Assembly: GCA_012512545.1 (NCBI GenBank)
Contig: JAAZDZ010000461.1
Location: forward strand, 1-6,445
From: Alcaligenaceae bacterium
GTDB lineage: Bacteria > Pseudomonadota > Gammaproteobacteria > Burkholderiales > Burkholderiaceae_B
DNA: 6,445 bases
Direction: 5' to 3'
Each line of letters starts with the position of its first letter. Within the stretch, counting starts at the first letter, position 1. A program made the position numbers and the translations under genes. Under the pieces are notes generated by a model. The model did no database searches, had not been told where the DNA came from, and saw nothing but the letters and a program-made list of their open reading frames with translations. This document shows, in pieces, positions 6,382-6,445 of the stretch.

Positions 6382-6445
6382 GCATGGCCCGGAAAGTCTC
6401 AATGGGATGCGGGCTCTGTTCACAACGGCGAGCACATGTACAAAA
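6382..6445. other. Right-edge sequence with no supported gene
   Basis: Plus-strand frames stay open from ATG codons at 6384 and 6407 to the window end, but only 20 and 13 codons are visible. GGAAAG (6391-6396) lies 10 bases before the ATG at 6407, so that one is the better candidate start of a next gene. Too little is present to call it. Confidence 0.3.

Overview
The window comes from a betaproteobacterium of the order Burkholderiales, probably near Alcaligenaceae (Bordetella/Achromobacter-like). This is judged from protein texture and gene order, not from a search. The order, aromatic aminotransferase divergent from uvrB, then low-molecular-weight phosphatase, iscR and iscS, is one I associate with Burkholderiales. 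All genes look vertically inherited. There are no mobile elements, CRISPR arrays, tRNAs or rRNAs.

Layout, from the right end. A class I aromatic/aspartate aminotransferase (5104-6306, +) ends in a clear intrinsic terminator (6346-6381). The short tail after it (6382-6445) holds no gene I can support. The aminotransferase is divergent from uvrB (2990-5014, -) across 89 bases. In that gap the -10 boxes of the two proposed promoters overlap, and a 6-bp dyad lies between them. Next on the minus strand is a low-molecular-weight protein tyrosine phosphatase (2291-2779), with an intrinsic terminator at 2229-2253. A new transcription unit then begins with an IscR-type operator and promoter (2168-2201). 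It carries iscR (1596-2090), iscS (393-1583) and an IscU-family gene (382 to beyond position 1), with gaps of 12 and 10 bases.

How the genes work together. IscS takes sulfur from cysteine for iron-sulfur cluster assembly, IscU proteins normally serve as the scaffold, and IscR senses cluster supply and represses its own operon. UvrB (nucleotide excision repair), the phosphatase and the aminotransferase are syntenic neighbours with no obvious role in that pathway.

The item most worth attention is the IscU-family protein. It keeps the IscU fold signatures and almost the full length, but the visible 127 residues contain no cysteine. All three cluster ligands are replaced (Thr39, Pro64, Phe107), the conserved Asp is Gly, and the LPPVK chaperone motif reads LPTAR. 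It cannot be a conventional Fe-S scaffold. The IscS encoded just upstream also lacks about 13 residues of the usual C-terminal tail, the part of E. coli IscS implicated in IscU binding. IscR has five extra residues in its cluster-ligand loop. Together these suggest a modified isc locus. Whether a normal iscU lies just outside the left edge cannot be seen.
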